Position numbers and translations under genes: made by a program. A stretch of DNA of 64,000 nucleotides from Plectrocnemia conspersa. Its lineage: Eukaryota; Arthropoda; Insecta; Trichoptera; Polycentropodidae. The stretch is taken from assembly GCA_009617715.1 (NCBI GenBank), contig VTFK01000248.1:744001-808000 (forward strand). Reading direction: 5' to 3'. The notes beneath the pieces are model-generated. The model searched no databases, had not been told where the DNA came from, and was given only the letters and a program-made list of their open reading frames with translations. Within the stretch, counting starts at the first letter, position 1. Each line of letters opens with the position of its first letter. Shown in pieces: positions 1 to 12,099 of this stretch.

Positions 1-151
1 GCCATCGTCTATTGCAGAGATGGTAGGAAGCTCATCGATGATATGGAAGGTCAGTTTGCCGGCACTTGGAAGGCTTGGAAGGCATTTCAAAAGAGTGCGT
101 GTTAGTAGGCGTATAACCGAGTGCACCCATTCATCATATGTGCTTTTATGA
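1..151. other. Open, G+C-richer stretch at window edge, unassigned
   Basis: The first 150 bp are open in more than one frame. + strand frame 1 reads AIVYCRDGRKLIDDMEGQFA and on to TAG at 103-105; the - strand reads DEWVHSVIRLLTRTLLKCLP and on to the window edge. Base composition is less AT-rich than what follows. It may be the end of a repeat or an exon cut by the window. I do not recognise either peptide. Confidence 0.2.
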
Positions 152-1169
152 ATACTTCCTGCCTCGTGATAATTTTTTTTAGAGCCGGTGGCTGAACCTT
201 TTTATACTTGTTTTAGTTTAAGTGCAAAATTTGATCATACTCTTAAAGAACATTGGTTAAGTTGGATCTGATTTTAAAGTATGTTAACTGATATAAAAGT
301 ATCTGTATTTTCAGATTTAGGGATGATGATTTTAATATTGTTTAACCGTTATTTTTTTCGTTCCGGTTCAATTAAAATAATATATATTGGTTAACGTTTT
401 GGAATAATTATTGGTTTTTACGGTTATTTTTAAATGTTTTTATTTGTATTAAAAAAATAATTTTCTACCCTATTTTAAAACTTTTTATTTCTTCTATTGC
501 TTAAAAGCAAATTATATTAATTGCTACAATATTATAATATATGCTATATTTAACGAAATATATGTATGTAAACAAAGCAAATTCGTAAATTCACGGTTGA
601 AGTATACAGGATTCTTAGTTATATATATTTAAAATTAAAAAATCTGAAAGTTTTCTCTAACTATTAATATATCTCCCAATGTATTTTCACTTAAATTATT
701 TTGACTGTCTCGCAAAATAAACTTTAAACTAGAGAAAGCTCTTTAAACACTAACTTGTGTTGCAGGAGCTTCTAAAACTACCATTGCAATTTTGTATAAA
801 AGAGGATATGTATTTTTATTTTTTTTTCCAAAATTCTAAATTATGTTTTTGTCAGTGTCCACATCTTAGTAAATCTATATGTCTATTGTCAATTCTTTAT
901 TTGTTAAAAAATCATAATTGGGCTTGTTCATTTGTAATTGAAATTGCTTTCTCTAAAAAGAGTAATTTGTTTTAAATTAACATGTACCGAACTGAAATAA
1001 ACTGATTTTTTTAGTTTAGCTCCAGTTTTCATTTTGAAAAAAAATTTTTCGCTTTCCCCTGGTTAAAACTACGACAGCATAAAATACCAAATCTAATTTC
1101 ACTCCCAAATGGTCGCAATTGGTTCAAGCGTCGAGTGTAGGCAAGGTAAAAAAAACTACTTCTTATCGA

Positions 1170-1630
1170 CCAGTGTATATAAGTGCGTATAAAACGCACG
1201 TCAGCACTTCCACTCGGAATACACTTCCGTCAGGAATCATTATCAAAAACGTTTACCAGATACTTCGGACTTGAAACACACGAGAGTTCATCTGCAAATT
1301 CTTTACTTCTTAAAAAATCTTTTACATCTTCTACCTTTTCATCGGATGTTTCACTAGATGATTGCGCTTTATGTTCATTTGTGATTAAAATTGATTTCTC
1401 TAAAAATTATAATTTGTTTCAAATGTTGCACATTTTTTGTGACAGCGTGCTTGAACATGGACCTAACCAAAATAAAGAGATTTTTTTTGTTTCAACCAAG
1501 GGAATCTATAGTTTAGTTTGTCTCAACTTGAAAATACGTGGGTTATATATAAATTATTTTTAAGGCCCCCTAAGATCCGGAGGCCCCAAGCGCCGCGCCT
1601 CATGTGCTTATGGGGTAATCCGCCACTGCT
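1170..1630 (-). mobile_element. hAT-like transposon remnant with one terminal inverted repeat
   Basis: On the - strand the sequence starting at about 1630 reads cagtggcggattaccccat, then a G/C-rich stretch (ggcgcggcgcttggggcctc). This is the style of hAT element ends (CAGTGGCGGA...GGGGCC). The interior on the + strand is a spurious 126-codon ORF. The peptide motif CSFVI-I-FSK--NLF recurs at 930-975, so the element or its relative spans both. No matching second end was found in the window. Confidence 0.45.
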
Positions 1631-2259
1631 AGAAATGTGGCTTCCACATAAAAGTGCAGTGAACATATACTTTACATTGTGATTTTATATTTTCTAGTCG
1701 CTCTCGAGCAAAACACCCGAAAAACGTTATTGAAAATATAATCATGGTTAATAATATATTAAGAAAGTTTAGGTTTCACTCATTTACAAATATTTTTTCT
1801 TACGAAACGTCGAAAATAATGAATTAATTTCCTTTTTCATATCAGTTACATATTAATAAAAATATACAAATCACAAAAATTAATTAGTATTTTTGTCTCT
1901 TACATATAAGTAAACTTTGTGTTTTGTCTCTTACATATAAGTATATCAGCAATTAACTAATGAAGCATCGATACCTGCTTCGAGTGCTCTTTACAGGTAT
2001 CAATTATTCTGGAATAATGAGGTCTGTTATAGCCATAAACCTGATCGGTATGAGAGTAACGTTAATAGCGTAAATATGAGCCATTGTAATAGTTTAAAAT
2101 AGTTTTAGAATTAGTATATTTCCAGAAATCGGTTAAAACCGATTTTCAATATTTTATAATAAAGTGTTTTGATGTGTGTGTTTTTAATTAATGTTAAATG
2201 AACAAATTATTCTTAAATCTGTGTCTTGTAAAAACGTATTTTTTAATCAAAATTTATTT

Positions 2260-2730
2260 TATAAATAATGTATGTTATAGTGTAGTTATATGACTATTCA
2301 TATAAATATAATTCCACTATGAAATCATATCCGAATAAATTTTCACATGTAGATATATATTTCTACTAGTGAAAATTTAATTCAATTAGTGAAATTATAT
2401 GCTGCTCTTTAGAGCAGCATATAATTTTCATATACACTTTAGTGTTTATGAAACTCAATTTGTCAGTTGCGAATTAACCAAACTCAACTTGTCCTAATGG
2501 AAGTTATAAAACTAACTCTTGTTATTAGCTCAAGTTTGGTTTGAACAACAAATGGACGTTTCGCGGAGCGACATAATTTCACTAGCACTTATCAATTTAA
2601 TTGTATTTTAGCGAGTAGATATATATATATATATCTGCTCGTGGATATGATTTCACTAAAACGCTAGTGAAAATATATCTTCACTGGCAATACATATACA
2701 CTGTAACATATGCATGTAATTACGTGAGCT
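2260..2730. repeat. Old copy of the abundant MITE family (tactagtgaaaat type)
   Basis: Contains the phrase aacaaatggacgtttcgc and repeated ctagtgaaaatatat motifs also found near 21.7, 49.1 and 55.3 kb. A perfect 16-bp palindrome with a 2-nt loop sits at 2393-2426. No coding potential. Confidence 0.5.
2393..2426. repeat. Perfect 16-bp inverted repeat, 2-nt loop
   Basis: AATTATATGCTGCTCT at 2393-2408 and its exact reverse complement at 2411-2426, separated by tt. The phrase agcagcatataattt recurs in the MITE copies at about 49160 and 55380, where only one arm is present. Confidence 0.85.
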
Positions 2731-2949
2731 TAAACAAAAAACAGTTTTTTTTAGAAAAATATGGTTTCAGAATCAATGTATATTTTCAGAAACTGGTTAA
2801 AAAAATATTTTAGTTTTTTAAGCAAAATAAATTATAGAATTCATAAACATAAAATTAACTCCAAAAAATTATTTATTATCGCTCTCATTATAGATACAAA
2901 TTTATCGGATATAGAAAATACTCTCTCCTTAGAACTTGGCTTTACTATT

Positions 2950-4720
2950 ATTTTTTTGCTATTTTAATGGTTACATAAAAATTTAACCTTTTAGTGTCTT
3001 CGGATATTATATTATTTCTTCACGTTCTTTCGTAAAAATATTATTGTTTTTTTTACGGATTTTTTTAACGCATTGCCCTCGTTCATATTTTCTCCAACAT
3101 ATTTCTCACTGGAATTTGTTTCCGTACAAGAATTTATTTATTGAAATATCTTATAGTAAAAGTGAAATTTCGTATAGTGCCCTTAGTACAATTAATATCC
3201 AAAGCTAAATCAAATTACTAATTTTATATTCAACATATTAATTTAATTTAAAAAATCCGGCAAACTTGGTATTATATTGTAGTTACCATTATAATACACG
3301 ATATCGACTTTTCAGTGTCGTTTAATGTATTATTTGATATTAAATATTGAACATATTTTTCATATAAAATGAGTTTTTATGTTGGGTATAACACTGTTGT
3401 GATTTTATTTTATTAGGTTATAACAGAACAAGCTCATCAAGATTCACGCATATTGATGTGTGAATCATGAAATAAATATTTAATTGTTTTTTTTTATGTT
3501 CTACTTTTTTAACATTTACACAATTTTCTATTGTTGAATATACATTAGATTATATATAATTAAATATTAGTTATTTTTAAATACATAGAATAAGACAATA
3601 TTTGTTTAAAAATAAGAAATTCCTTATGTATTGCTGTATCATTTTTTTTATTATTATTGTAGAATAATTCTGTAACAATATTTCTCAAAGCAAATGTTAA
3701 AAAAAGCGAAACGTCTCTAATATTTGTAAAAAATAAAAAATGCCTATTTAATTGATATATTCTAATATATTTCTAAACTACCTATTAAAATTTTAGTATA
3801 CCGAAAATATTTTTTTATAATGAAAAAAATACTTTGCAAAATATTCCTACTTTTCTCCACAGATTAGCAAATTTTTCAATTTCTCTCATATACAATTCTT
3901 GGTGGGGTCACATTATAAAATATTTCTAATTGAATTTAAATATATTTTTTCTAAAGAGAATGGTTTTATGTTCTTGTATAACTTATATTATTAATTTTCA
4001 TATATAAAAATAGTTAATGGACTAAATTATGCATTTATGTGGTTCTTTTTTTATATTTATGAATTACAGAAATAAATAACATATTTGCTCTAACTATATT
4101 AATATTTTAATTCTCAAGGAGAACGGGCTCCTGGAATTTGTCTCCTCTCTCCCCCTCTGCAGGCCTGTGTATATCTACATGAAGATTTTAAGTTTAATCG
4201 CTGTGTTAATTCTTAGGTGTTCCGAAATAACAATTTAATTAAAATTTTTCCTTTTGTTTGGAAAAGCTAATTTTTTTATATTTTTTCCAAGAAAATAGAA
4301 TAATGTCTTTGTATGTATATTGCAAACATGACATCAATAAAAGGCGTTGATCTGTGACTGTTTTAGAGCGCATATTAAAATGAATGCTTTTGAATTGCAT
4401 TTTTACGGTTTCATTTGAAAAAAAGTATGTAGCACAAATTATCAAAATTACCGGCCCAATTATATCAATAATATATAAGGGCTTTCACGAATAGGTAGAT
4501 GGAGTAGGAGTGATAATGGTTGTTATTTATCCACATACTACTACGTTACGCAACGTTATGTCACCACTTCCAGAGCTAAATTCGAATCGCCCCATTCCAT
4601 AGTTAATTTACGGAATACTTAAATGACCCATATCTGATCACCGTTCTATTTATGGAAACGAAATAAGAAGAAAAAATAACCATCGTCGAAATTAATTAAA
4701 GCGACTAAATAACGATAAAT
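2950..4720. other. AT-rich non-coding stretch
   Basis: About 1.8 kb with no convincing ORF, splice-bounded exon or recognisable transposon domain. Long poly-T/poly-A tracts throughout. Confidence 0.5.
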
Positions 4721-4779
4721 CTTATGTGTATAGTAAAAATGAAGAAACAAGACGAGCATTGTACACACACAGTGTCCGG

Positions 4780-5128
4780 GGCCGATATCGGTGCCAAATT
4801 TACAAGCGCTGGAAGCCGGAAAAGTGGAAACTAATAAAAAGAGAGAACGAGAAAAGGGAGAGAGAGCGTCTCGGTCGAAGCAAAAATTGCTCGGCAAACA
4901 ACCGACGGACCGCAAATCTGAGAGCGGAGGCTGAATGGAGCCTCTGGAAAATCTATACGTCTATCCGTTACGTCCCATGGTCTGTTTCTGTACGCTTGGA
5001 TTGTGTCGTATCTGATTTTATCGTTGGAAATGCGATTTGCTCCGTGTTATTGTGTTCAAGGTGTGTGCGCTGTGTGCGAAGGTGGAGATTAAGTTGCGGA
5101 AATTGAATCGATAAGCATGAAAATTAGG
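4780..5128 (+). promoter_or_regulatory. Candidate promoter / 5' UTR exon (G+C-rich block)
   Basis: A sharp rise in G+C and CpG in AT-rich surroundings, with GAGAG tracts near 4850 that resemble GAGA-type elements, ending at a donor-like AG/gtattt at 5128. A 126-codon ORF across it looks like low-stop GC-rich sequence, not a protein. It could be an upstream promoter of ens or another transcript. No TATA or initiator can be fixed with confidence. Confidence 0.22.
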
Positions 5129-5599
5129 TATTTTTATGCGATGAAATCTTTTAATGTAGTGAGGGATAGGTTCTTGATATACTCGAATGTGAATATAGAG
5201 CTCAATTTCAGATACAACAGATTGTTTTCTTCTTACAGCAGCTAAGTAAACAAACGCCCTTAATTCTCACCTTCTTCAGCAGGCTTTTGGAATGTTGCTC
5301 TTTAATACACATCTTATATAGATCGTTTATCGTTGTGTTAGCTATAACTAGAAGTGACTACAGTCCAGGAAAATACTTCCCCTACTCCTCTGTTCTGAGC
5401 CAGTGATTCTCGTAATCGATGCATTAATTATTATAACAATAGAACATTCTTGTTACATGACTTGATTTTATTACAATGGCTTTGCTCTTTATTATTTTTT
5501 TGATACACTTAAAGCACATCGTGTTTTATGTGTGCGATAGTTTTGTAAAACTTCTGACAGAAGTGATTAAGTATAAATAAAGTAAATAGGGGAATAACA

Positions 5600-5790
5600 A
5601 CGACCCTTCCAGACCTCGATCTTTTTACCAATGCTGATGATTCGGGGCGGAATCAGACTTTTTGTTAAAAATAAATGAGGTTAAATATGTTCTGAAATAT
5701 ATAATAAAGTAATATTTAAATTAAGATTTTTTTTAAAGTAAGGTCCGACGGTTTTTACGCTTTGGAATTCGGCTTATAGAGACCGCTAAT
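5600..5790. repeat. Dispersed repeat copy (ggtccgacggtttt family)
   Basis: The phrases accaatgctgatgattcggg and aaagtaaggtccgacggttt have relatives at 60510-60715, and the second phrase also at 10785-10815 and 30650-30690. Non-coding. Confidence 0.5.
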
Positions 5791-5867
5791 GTATTACAGC
5801 AGTTTTTTAGTTTCCCGACAAGTCTCCGATACTTTTACTATTATATTCAACTAATTCTATTCTTGTA

Positions 5868-7255
5868 ATGAAAACTCAAAGGCAATTTGCTAATTATTTC
5901 CATTTTTTAAAAGCTCTATCGCAGCAGATCAAAATATGTGATGAAAATGAAATAAATATCTTATACGGGTTTCGTCCTGCCCGTTCCACTGTTACTAACC
6001 TTCTGTCGTTCACCAAAACGGTGACAACTACTCTCGATGCGGGAATTCAAGTAGACGTTGTGTATACAGATTTTGAGAAAGCCTTTGACAAAGTTTGTCA
6101 TAGGGTATTATTAAAAAAATTGTCGAACCTTGGTTGCTCGAATAATTTAACTCGGTTATTCTCGAGTTATTTAAGCAATCGTAGACAGTTTGTAACCTAT
6201 GGTGGCCGATTGTCGAAAGAATAGTTTTCCCCTTCGGGGGTTCTTCAATGATCCAATCTGGGCCCTCTGCTTTTTGTGTTATTTATTAATGACATAAATA
6301 CAGCAATTACAAATTTAACTTTTCTTCTGTACGCAGATGATTTAAAATTATATAAATGCATTCGATCTGTTGTGGACTCCTTCTCTCTACAAAGTGATTT
6401 AGACTCTATGGAGATGGGCTTCCGTTAACCGTCTGTCCTTTAGTGTCGGAAAGTGTCATACTGTGTCATTTTCTCGATCTCATTCGCCATCAGCTTATTT
6501 CTACCATCTCGGTGGTAACATTTTGACTAGAGAAACTTCCACTAAAGATCTCGGAATCACTTTCGAGAGCAAAGGAGGTTCTCTCTACACATACACGACG
6601 TCTGTGATAAATCTTCCAAGATGCTCGGCTTTGTTATGAGGAATGCCTTTCACTTTGACGATCCGACAGTTATTCGCATCCTCTATGACACCTTAGTTCG
6701 TAGCATTCTTGAATCGGGATCTATAATTTGGAATCCTCGAATAGCCAAATTTTTCCTTTTAGTGGAAAAAATTCAAAAAAGGTATTTAAGATACCTTTAC
6801 AAAAAGACATTTGGTTATTATCCTTACATATATCCTAACGCCTTTCTTTTAGAAGCGTTGAGATACGATTCGCTGAGCTTTCGCAGAAAGTTGTATGTCG
6901 CTAAGCATTTTTTCAAATTACTAAAATTCGGAACATTTTCGAGAATCACGATCGCGTCCTCTTTTGATGGCCGTTAGGGCTAGGAAGTCCGCACTTGCCG
7001 ACTCGCCTATAGCTGTGGCCATCCGGCTCCTTAATACGCTGGCATTACATATTGATCTGTTTAATGTTAGCTACGAGGAGCTGATCCAGTTTGTATCATT
7101 TAATTTTGATATTTTGTAATTTTTTGTTATGTTTATTATTTTTAAGTATTATTCTATTTATGTATATATACTTTTTTTTTGTTTTGTAAATTTATAAATT
7201 GTTTTCAACCATCGTGGCGCATTGGGGTAACCTGTTAGGCCACGATGGTCTTAAT
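5868..7255 (+). mobile_element. Jockey-type non-LTR retrotransposon, 5'-truncated and broken
   Basis: Reverse transcriptase is readable on the + strand: ILYGFRPARSTVTNLLSFT (motif 2), VVYTDFEKAFDKVCHRVLLK (motif A with the catalytic Asp), SNLGPLLFVLFINDI and LLYADDLKLYK (motif C, YADD, near 6328-6360). A stop at 6222-6224, a second stop at the usual SGVPQG site and a frameshift near 6420 break it. The thumb and C-terminal part follow (ESGSIIWNPRI; ILYDTLVRSILESG) to about 7120. The 3' UTR ends in a perfect 11-bp hairpin and an A/T-rich tail. Dead copy. Confidence 0.88.
7208..7249 (+). repeat. 3'-terminal stem-loop of the jockey-type LINE
   Basis: ACCATCGTGGC at 7208-7218 and GCCACGATGGT at 7239-7249 form a perfect 11-bp stem with a 20-nt loop, shortly before the A-rich end of the element. 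3' hairpins like this serve as the RT recognition site in some LINEs. Confidence 0.8.
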
Positions 7256-8039
7256 TTAATCTAAAAAATTAAAATAAATATAATATAATTGTTTATAGAT
7301 AGTATTTATATTTTTCATAGAGATGTTTTATTATTAAAACTCTATGCCGCATCTCTGATAAAAAAATACTCTGCTATATAAATGTATATTATATTCAAAG
7401 AACCACAGATAATTCGTGCTTCAATTATTCACATAAAATTAAACCGTCGAAGCTAACGTTTTAATAACCAAACCACGAATTTTGGCAATAAATAAATTAT
7501 TTCCTATAAATGGAAAACTGTGATAAAATTAGTTTCAAAGTAAAAATGCGGCACAATCGCTTTGAATCCAATTGAACTGAACTGTAAAGCCGATAATGGA
7601 AATAGGTTATTTTTTGTGCTACTACTACATACATATACATACATTTTTCATTATGTAGTACAGAATTTCCCAAAGAGGATACGTAGCTGTTTTTTTAATT
7701 TAATCCACTGAATACATACGATGATTTACAAGTATCAATAAAAACAAATTTTAACCCTCACGATAGATCAAGTATGAGAGTTGATGAATAAAACCTGAAA
7801 AACATGGGTTCAAGTTACTTTTTTTTAATTTTCTAATTCACATGAAAACGAGCAAGTTCTCAAGGTCGTGCAACGCACCCAGCTTTCTGTATTACGTATA
7901 CATAAAAGAGTTTAAAAACACTGATATAGCTAATTTTACTTTAGGCCACACCGCTGCAGATATTAATAATAACATTATTACGAAGCCAACACACGTCCAT
8001 AGACTTTGTGTTAAGTAGCTAGCGTGTTTTAGCGCTTTA

Positions 8040-8340
8040 GCTGCGGTTATCGTGTGAAAAACGACCCCAGAACCGCGCGTTGACTTCGATTTATTAAGTC
8101 CGCATATATATATTTCGCGATTTTGTGTTTCGGCTTTGGTTGCCCTTTTCGCGTGAAAACGTAGAATACGAAAACTACGTTAACATACTATTACTACTAG
8201 GTACAGGGTGCGCGTGGATTGATCGCGGTGTTTTTAGAGTTTGTTTGTTTGGGTCAAAACCGCCGACGGAGGGTTAGTTCGTTATCGAAAGCAGTTTCAT
8301 TAACCGCGAATGCTCGTGTATGTGTATATTGAGTAGGTAT
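8040..8340 (+). promoter_or_regulatory. Candidate promoter / 5' UTR exon
   Basis: CpG-richer block containing gggttagttcgttatcgaaa and a short upstream-type ORF (ATGCTCGTG... TAG at 8331-8333 region) ending at a donor-like gtatgc. The composition and the donor fit an untranslated first exon, perhaps of ens. No direct evidence of transcription. Confidence 0.22.
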
Positions 8341-9356
8341 GCATTCTACGAACGGTTAAATTGAAATACATATTTTGTCAGGCGTTCCATTGTGCTTGGA
8401 CGATTTTAATTTGTCGAATGAAAGGTATTATGATTAAAAAATGCCGTGCGGAATATTTTATGTTAGTTTTTTGTCGTGTTTATGTGTGTCAATTGTATTT
8501 TTGAATCCGTTAATGTTGTATGGAATGTGGGAACATGAACCTAATCTAAGTCAAACAAAATTTATCAATAATATTCCATTATATATAATGAACATGCAGG
8601 TGTCATTATCGGGTGGCAATGTCGAATGAGTGGGAGTGGTAGAATTTTGTTCTTTATCATTCGGTTTATTTTTTCAAGTTAAGCTTAGACGAATGGTAGA
8701 GAATTAAATCATTTTAATTTACAGTTACATTCAGAGCAGGTAGTGAGAAAAGAGGCAGAAATTTTTGATAAACATTTCATTACAAATTAAGTTTTATGGC
8801 CGACTTGAACATTTGCTGGCAAAAAAATATGCGTGTGACTTTCACTTTCAATGGGTTCAAAGCATTAGTACTGACCTTTAGAAACTGCATTATCTATTAA
8901 AAAAATCACTGGATTAAAGTTTTGAAAAAAAAAGTATAGTGACGCGTGATTTCTGTATAAAAAAGAATGTTTTTACCATATTGTCGATTATTTATTAATT
9001 ACATGAATAGTTTACTACTTTATCTCGTATTTTTATTTATTTTTGGTCGTCCTCTATCTTTTCAACGTTTTTTATTCGTAAAAAAATTAGAACTTTTCGT
9101 GCTTTCAGGAAAATCATTAAGCAAACATTTTCAACCATCTAAATCTATCGTTTAATCGTTACTATATTCTAAATACGTACCTCAAACTAAAATATATGTG
9201 TAATTAACGTAATCTCACTTTTGTAAAGTATATTTATAAGCCTGTTGAATATATACAATAGAATCAGCAGTCAACAACAATGTTAAACGTGTAATTATCA
9301 ACAGCTTTACCTAAAAAAGTTGTAGTTGATTTGTATTTCTCGCATCATTTAATTGA

Positions 9357-11197
9357 AAATTTCGGTATTTTCCTGTTATCTGGGTCAAATTTATTCTAAA
9401 AAAATATGTATGTATTTTATTTAATTATATATCATACAATTATCAATTCCATTTTTTAAGTAGATTCATGGGGTGTTTAATGTTCTGATTAACGCTCACT
9501 CGCTACCGCTCGTTCGCATCTAACCTGTTCAAATTTTTTAAATAAGTTTCAAAACTATGTTTCAGACTCATTCCAAAAATATATTTTGCATATATCTTTC
9601 GTAAATAGCGGCTATTCATAAATTTAAAAAAATTCGAAACTTTAAAAAAATCTTTTTAGCTATCTTGTTTTAAAATGGTGACCATTCACAAATTAAAAAA
9701 TTGTAACTACGTTAAAAAAAGTAAAGGTGTAAAAAGGTTTAAAATTATTTTTTTTAACTATATAACATTTTTTGGGCATTTATTTGAGTTTTCGAGGATG
9801 CGATAACTGCCGTAGTTTAAATAATAGCGCCAAGAAACTTATAAGAAAATTATATCTTGCACATATCTCGACTAATCCGCCATATTTTTTTTCAAAATGG
9901 TCACTAATGTTTTTTTTTTATATTTTTAACTAAAAAAATATGCTCAAATATAAAAAATTAAATTCAAGAAATATGTTTTTTTTTACATTTCTTTTTTGGC
10001 AGTTTATGTAAAATATAATGAAATTTGAGGATACGATAATTTCCGTAGCTTCAAACATATCTATATAGTACTTGTTCTAAAAATATATCTTATACATATT
10101 TTTAAAACTAATCGGCAATTGGCAGGTCTAAAATAACAGTTGAAAAAGATTAGAAATTGAAATGAAATATAAAAAATTATATTTTTGTACATTTTTCAAT
10201 TTCGTATTGATAAAAATAGATATTGTAAATATCTCCCCTAAGTTTGTTAACTAGTTTGATCCGCCATCTTTATTCATAATGGTGACTATTCAGAACATAA
10301 AATATCGTTTTATTTTTAGAACATATTAAGAGAGAAAAGTAGAGAGGTAAAAATATTTTAAAATAAAAAATAAATATCTATATTTTTCTAATAAATATCT
10401 GATTCGCCGTGTTGTTTAAAAATAGTAATATAAAATAAAGTCGTCACTCCGTTAAAAATAAAGAGGTAGAACCCGTGTTTTATTTAGATATTTATGTGGG
10501 ATATATCGAAATTTGAGGACACCATAATTGCCGTAGTTTTGATCATTATCGACATGAAAGTCGTTCTAAAAGTAGCTCTTATAAATATAAGTTCGCTAGT
10601 CAGTCGCTTTATATTGAAATAGGTGAAAAAGTAAAGTAGTAAAAAATATTAATTAAAATAAATTAACCCCTTTCATTCGTATTTTATTTTATAAATTAAC
10701 AATAAATTAAAAACTTTTAATTTTTAAAAAAAATCTAAAAACATAATTCTTGTGGACTTTTTTGGGCGGATTTATTTTTTTAAAGTAGGGTCCGGCGGTT
10801 TTAACGCTTAGGAATTCTGTTAATATATACAGTTATTTATTTATTTATTTTAAATTTTTCATATAAAAACTTTTTAAAATTTAACTGGTAAGGTGCGAAC
10901 GAACGGTAGCGAGTGCGCTTTGGTTAAAACAGTAAAACATCCCATGAACACAACAAAACAGGTTCTGTTTCGGTACGAGGCAATTTGAACACGTTCATTT
11001 TCACTTAAAACAAGAAATTAATACTAGACAAATAAATTTAACATTTAATTATATGTATCATATTAAATGATTATATTTAATTAAATCATTGTATAAAACA
11101 ATTGAATAAATTATATTTAATTAAATAATTGTATGTAACAATTGAATAAATTATTTTTTTTAATAAAAACCTCCGATAACAGGAAAGTACCAAAATG
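9357..11197. mobile_element. Non-autonomous element with long inverted ends (about 1.8 kb)
   Basis: The left end tttcggtattttcctgttatc (about 9361-9381) is matched inverted by gataacaggaaagtaccaaa near 11175-11195. Further in, the left phrase ttcatggggtgtttaatg ... cgctcactcgctaccgctcg (9467-9515) is matched inverted by gcgaacgaacggtagcgagt ... catcccatgaac (10895-10950). The interior is AT-rich, has no transposase, and carries repeated ccgccat...atggtgac modules. A relative fills 29.6-30.7 kb and a single inner end lies at 13540-13585. Superfamily not assigned. Confidence 0.6.
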
Positions 11198-11399
11198 AAT
11201 ACATATACATATATATTTTGTATAATATTATAAGTCTTATCTTAACTTGATAAAATTATATCAAGATATTTATACCACACCCTGTGCACCATTACCTTCT
11301 ATAAACACGGGCGAACTATTTTCCGCCAAATTTATACACCGTTCCACATTAGTCTGTCTATTGTGTGTAAATAAATATAAAAAAAACACACATACATAA

Positions 11400-11790
11400 T
11401 CTGTTTTTTATAATATTAATGGTCGAACGGAAAATGTCACAAGGTAAAGAAATTACGCACACGAGGGTAGTTGTGTGTGTATAGTCGCGGCACACTTTTG
11501 TAACTCGACCTCGCCGCGTTCCAATTCATCCACAATATCAACACGCTTTTTAATTTAAAAACGACTACTATTTTAATTGCTAATTGGAGTGGTAGGAATG
11601 CGAGCGCTCTGGAAGGGAAGATTCGACTCCATTGTAGGCGAGTCGCTCGTTAGTGCTCCGCGGTGGAGAGAGAAATCCCTCTTCATCTCGGCTCCGCAAA
11701 CACTCTCGCCCGTCCGTGGAAATTGCCACCGAAAGCGCGAGTTATCCGAGGTGCATTCATGTAGGATTCCACTTTTGAATTGCTATCCGA
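11400..11790. other. G+C-richer non-coding block
   Basis: Contains gtcgcggcacacttttgtaa and ggtggagagagaaatccctc. A 120-codon + ORF and a 97-codon - ORF overlap here; neither resembles a protein I know. Possibly a regulatory block upstream of ens. Confidence 0.2.
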
Positions 11791-12099
11791 GTGTGTTTGT
11801 ACGAGGGACGATGAATGTTAATAAAAAGAGCCCTAGCTGCCGGCGCCGCTATTTTAACCGCGCTTGCACGTATGATACGTATATGTATATACGTTTTTTT
11901 ATTAACGGTACGTATACAGATTGTGTGCTTGTAATTTAAAAAGTACTGTCGTTTGACGCTCGCAATAATCAGTGAGCTTAATGAGGTGGTAGTTTTCACA
12001 TTTTCTCCCGTAGTATCTAAGTCGTATAGAAGATCAGGTGGAACTCTCAAACTCCATAATCAGGGGCAAACACAGTTTTGATTAAAATTTAAAACGTAT

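Noticed and set aside
757..975. 72-codon + ORF
   Set aside because: Phe/Leu/Ser-rich translation of AT-rich DNA; shares a short peptide with the hAT-like remnant, so repeat-derived.
4726..5106. 126-codon + ORF
   Set aside because: Lies in a CpG-rich block, Arg/Cys-rich with no domain, and an antisense ORF overlaps it. More like promoter or UTR sequence.
8441..8629. 62-codon + ORF with hydrophobic N-terminus, like a signal peptide
   Set aside because: Short, AT-rich, no family resemblance and no splice context that links it to ens phase 1.
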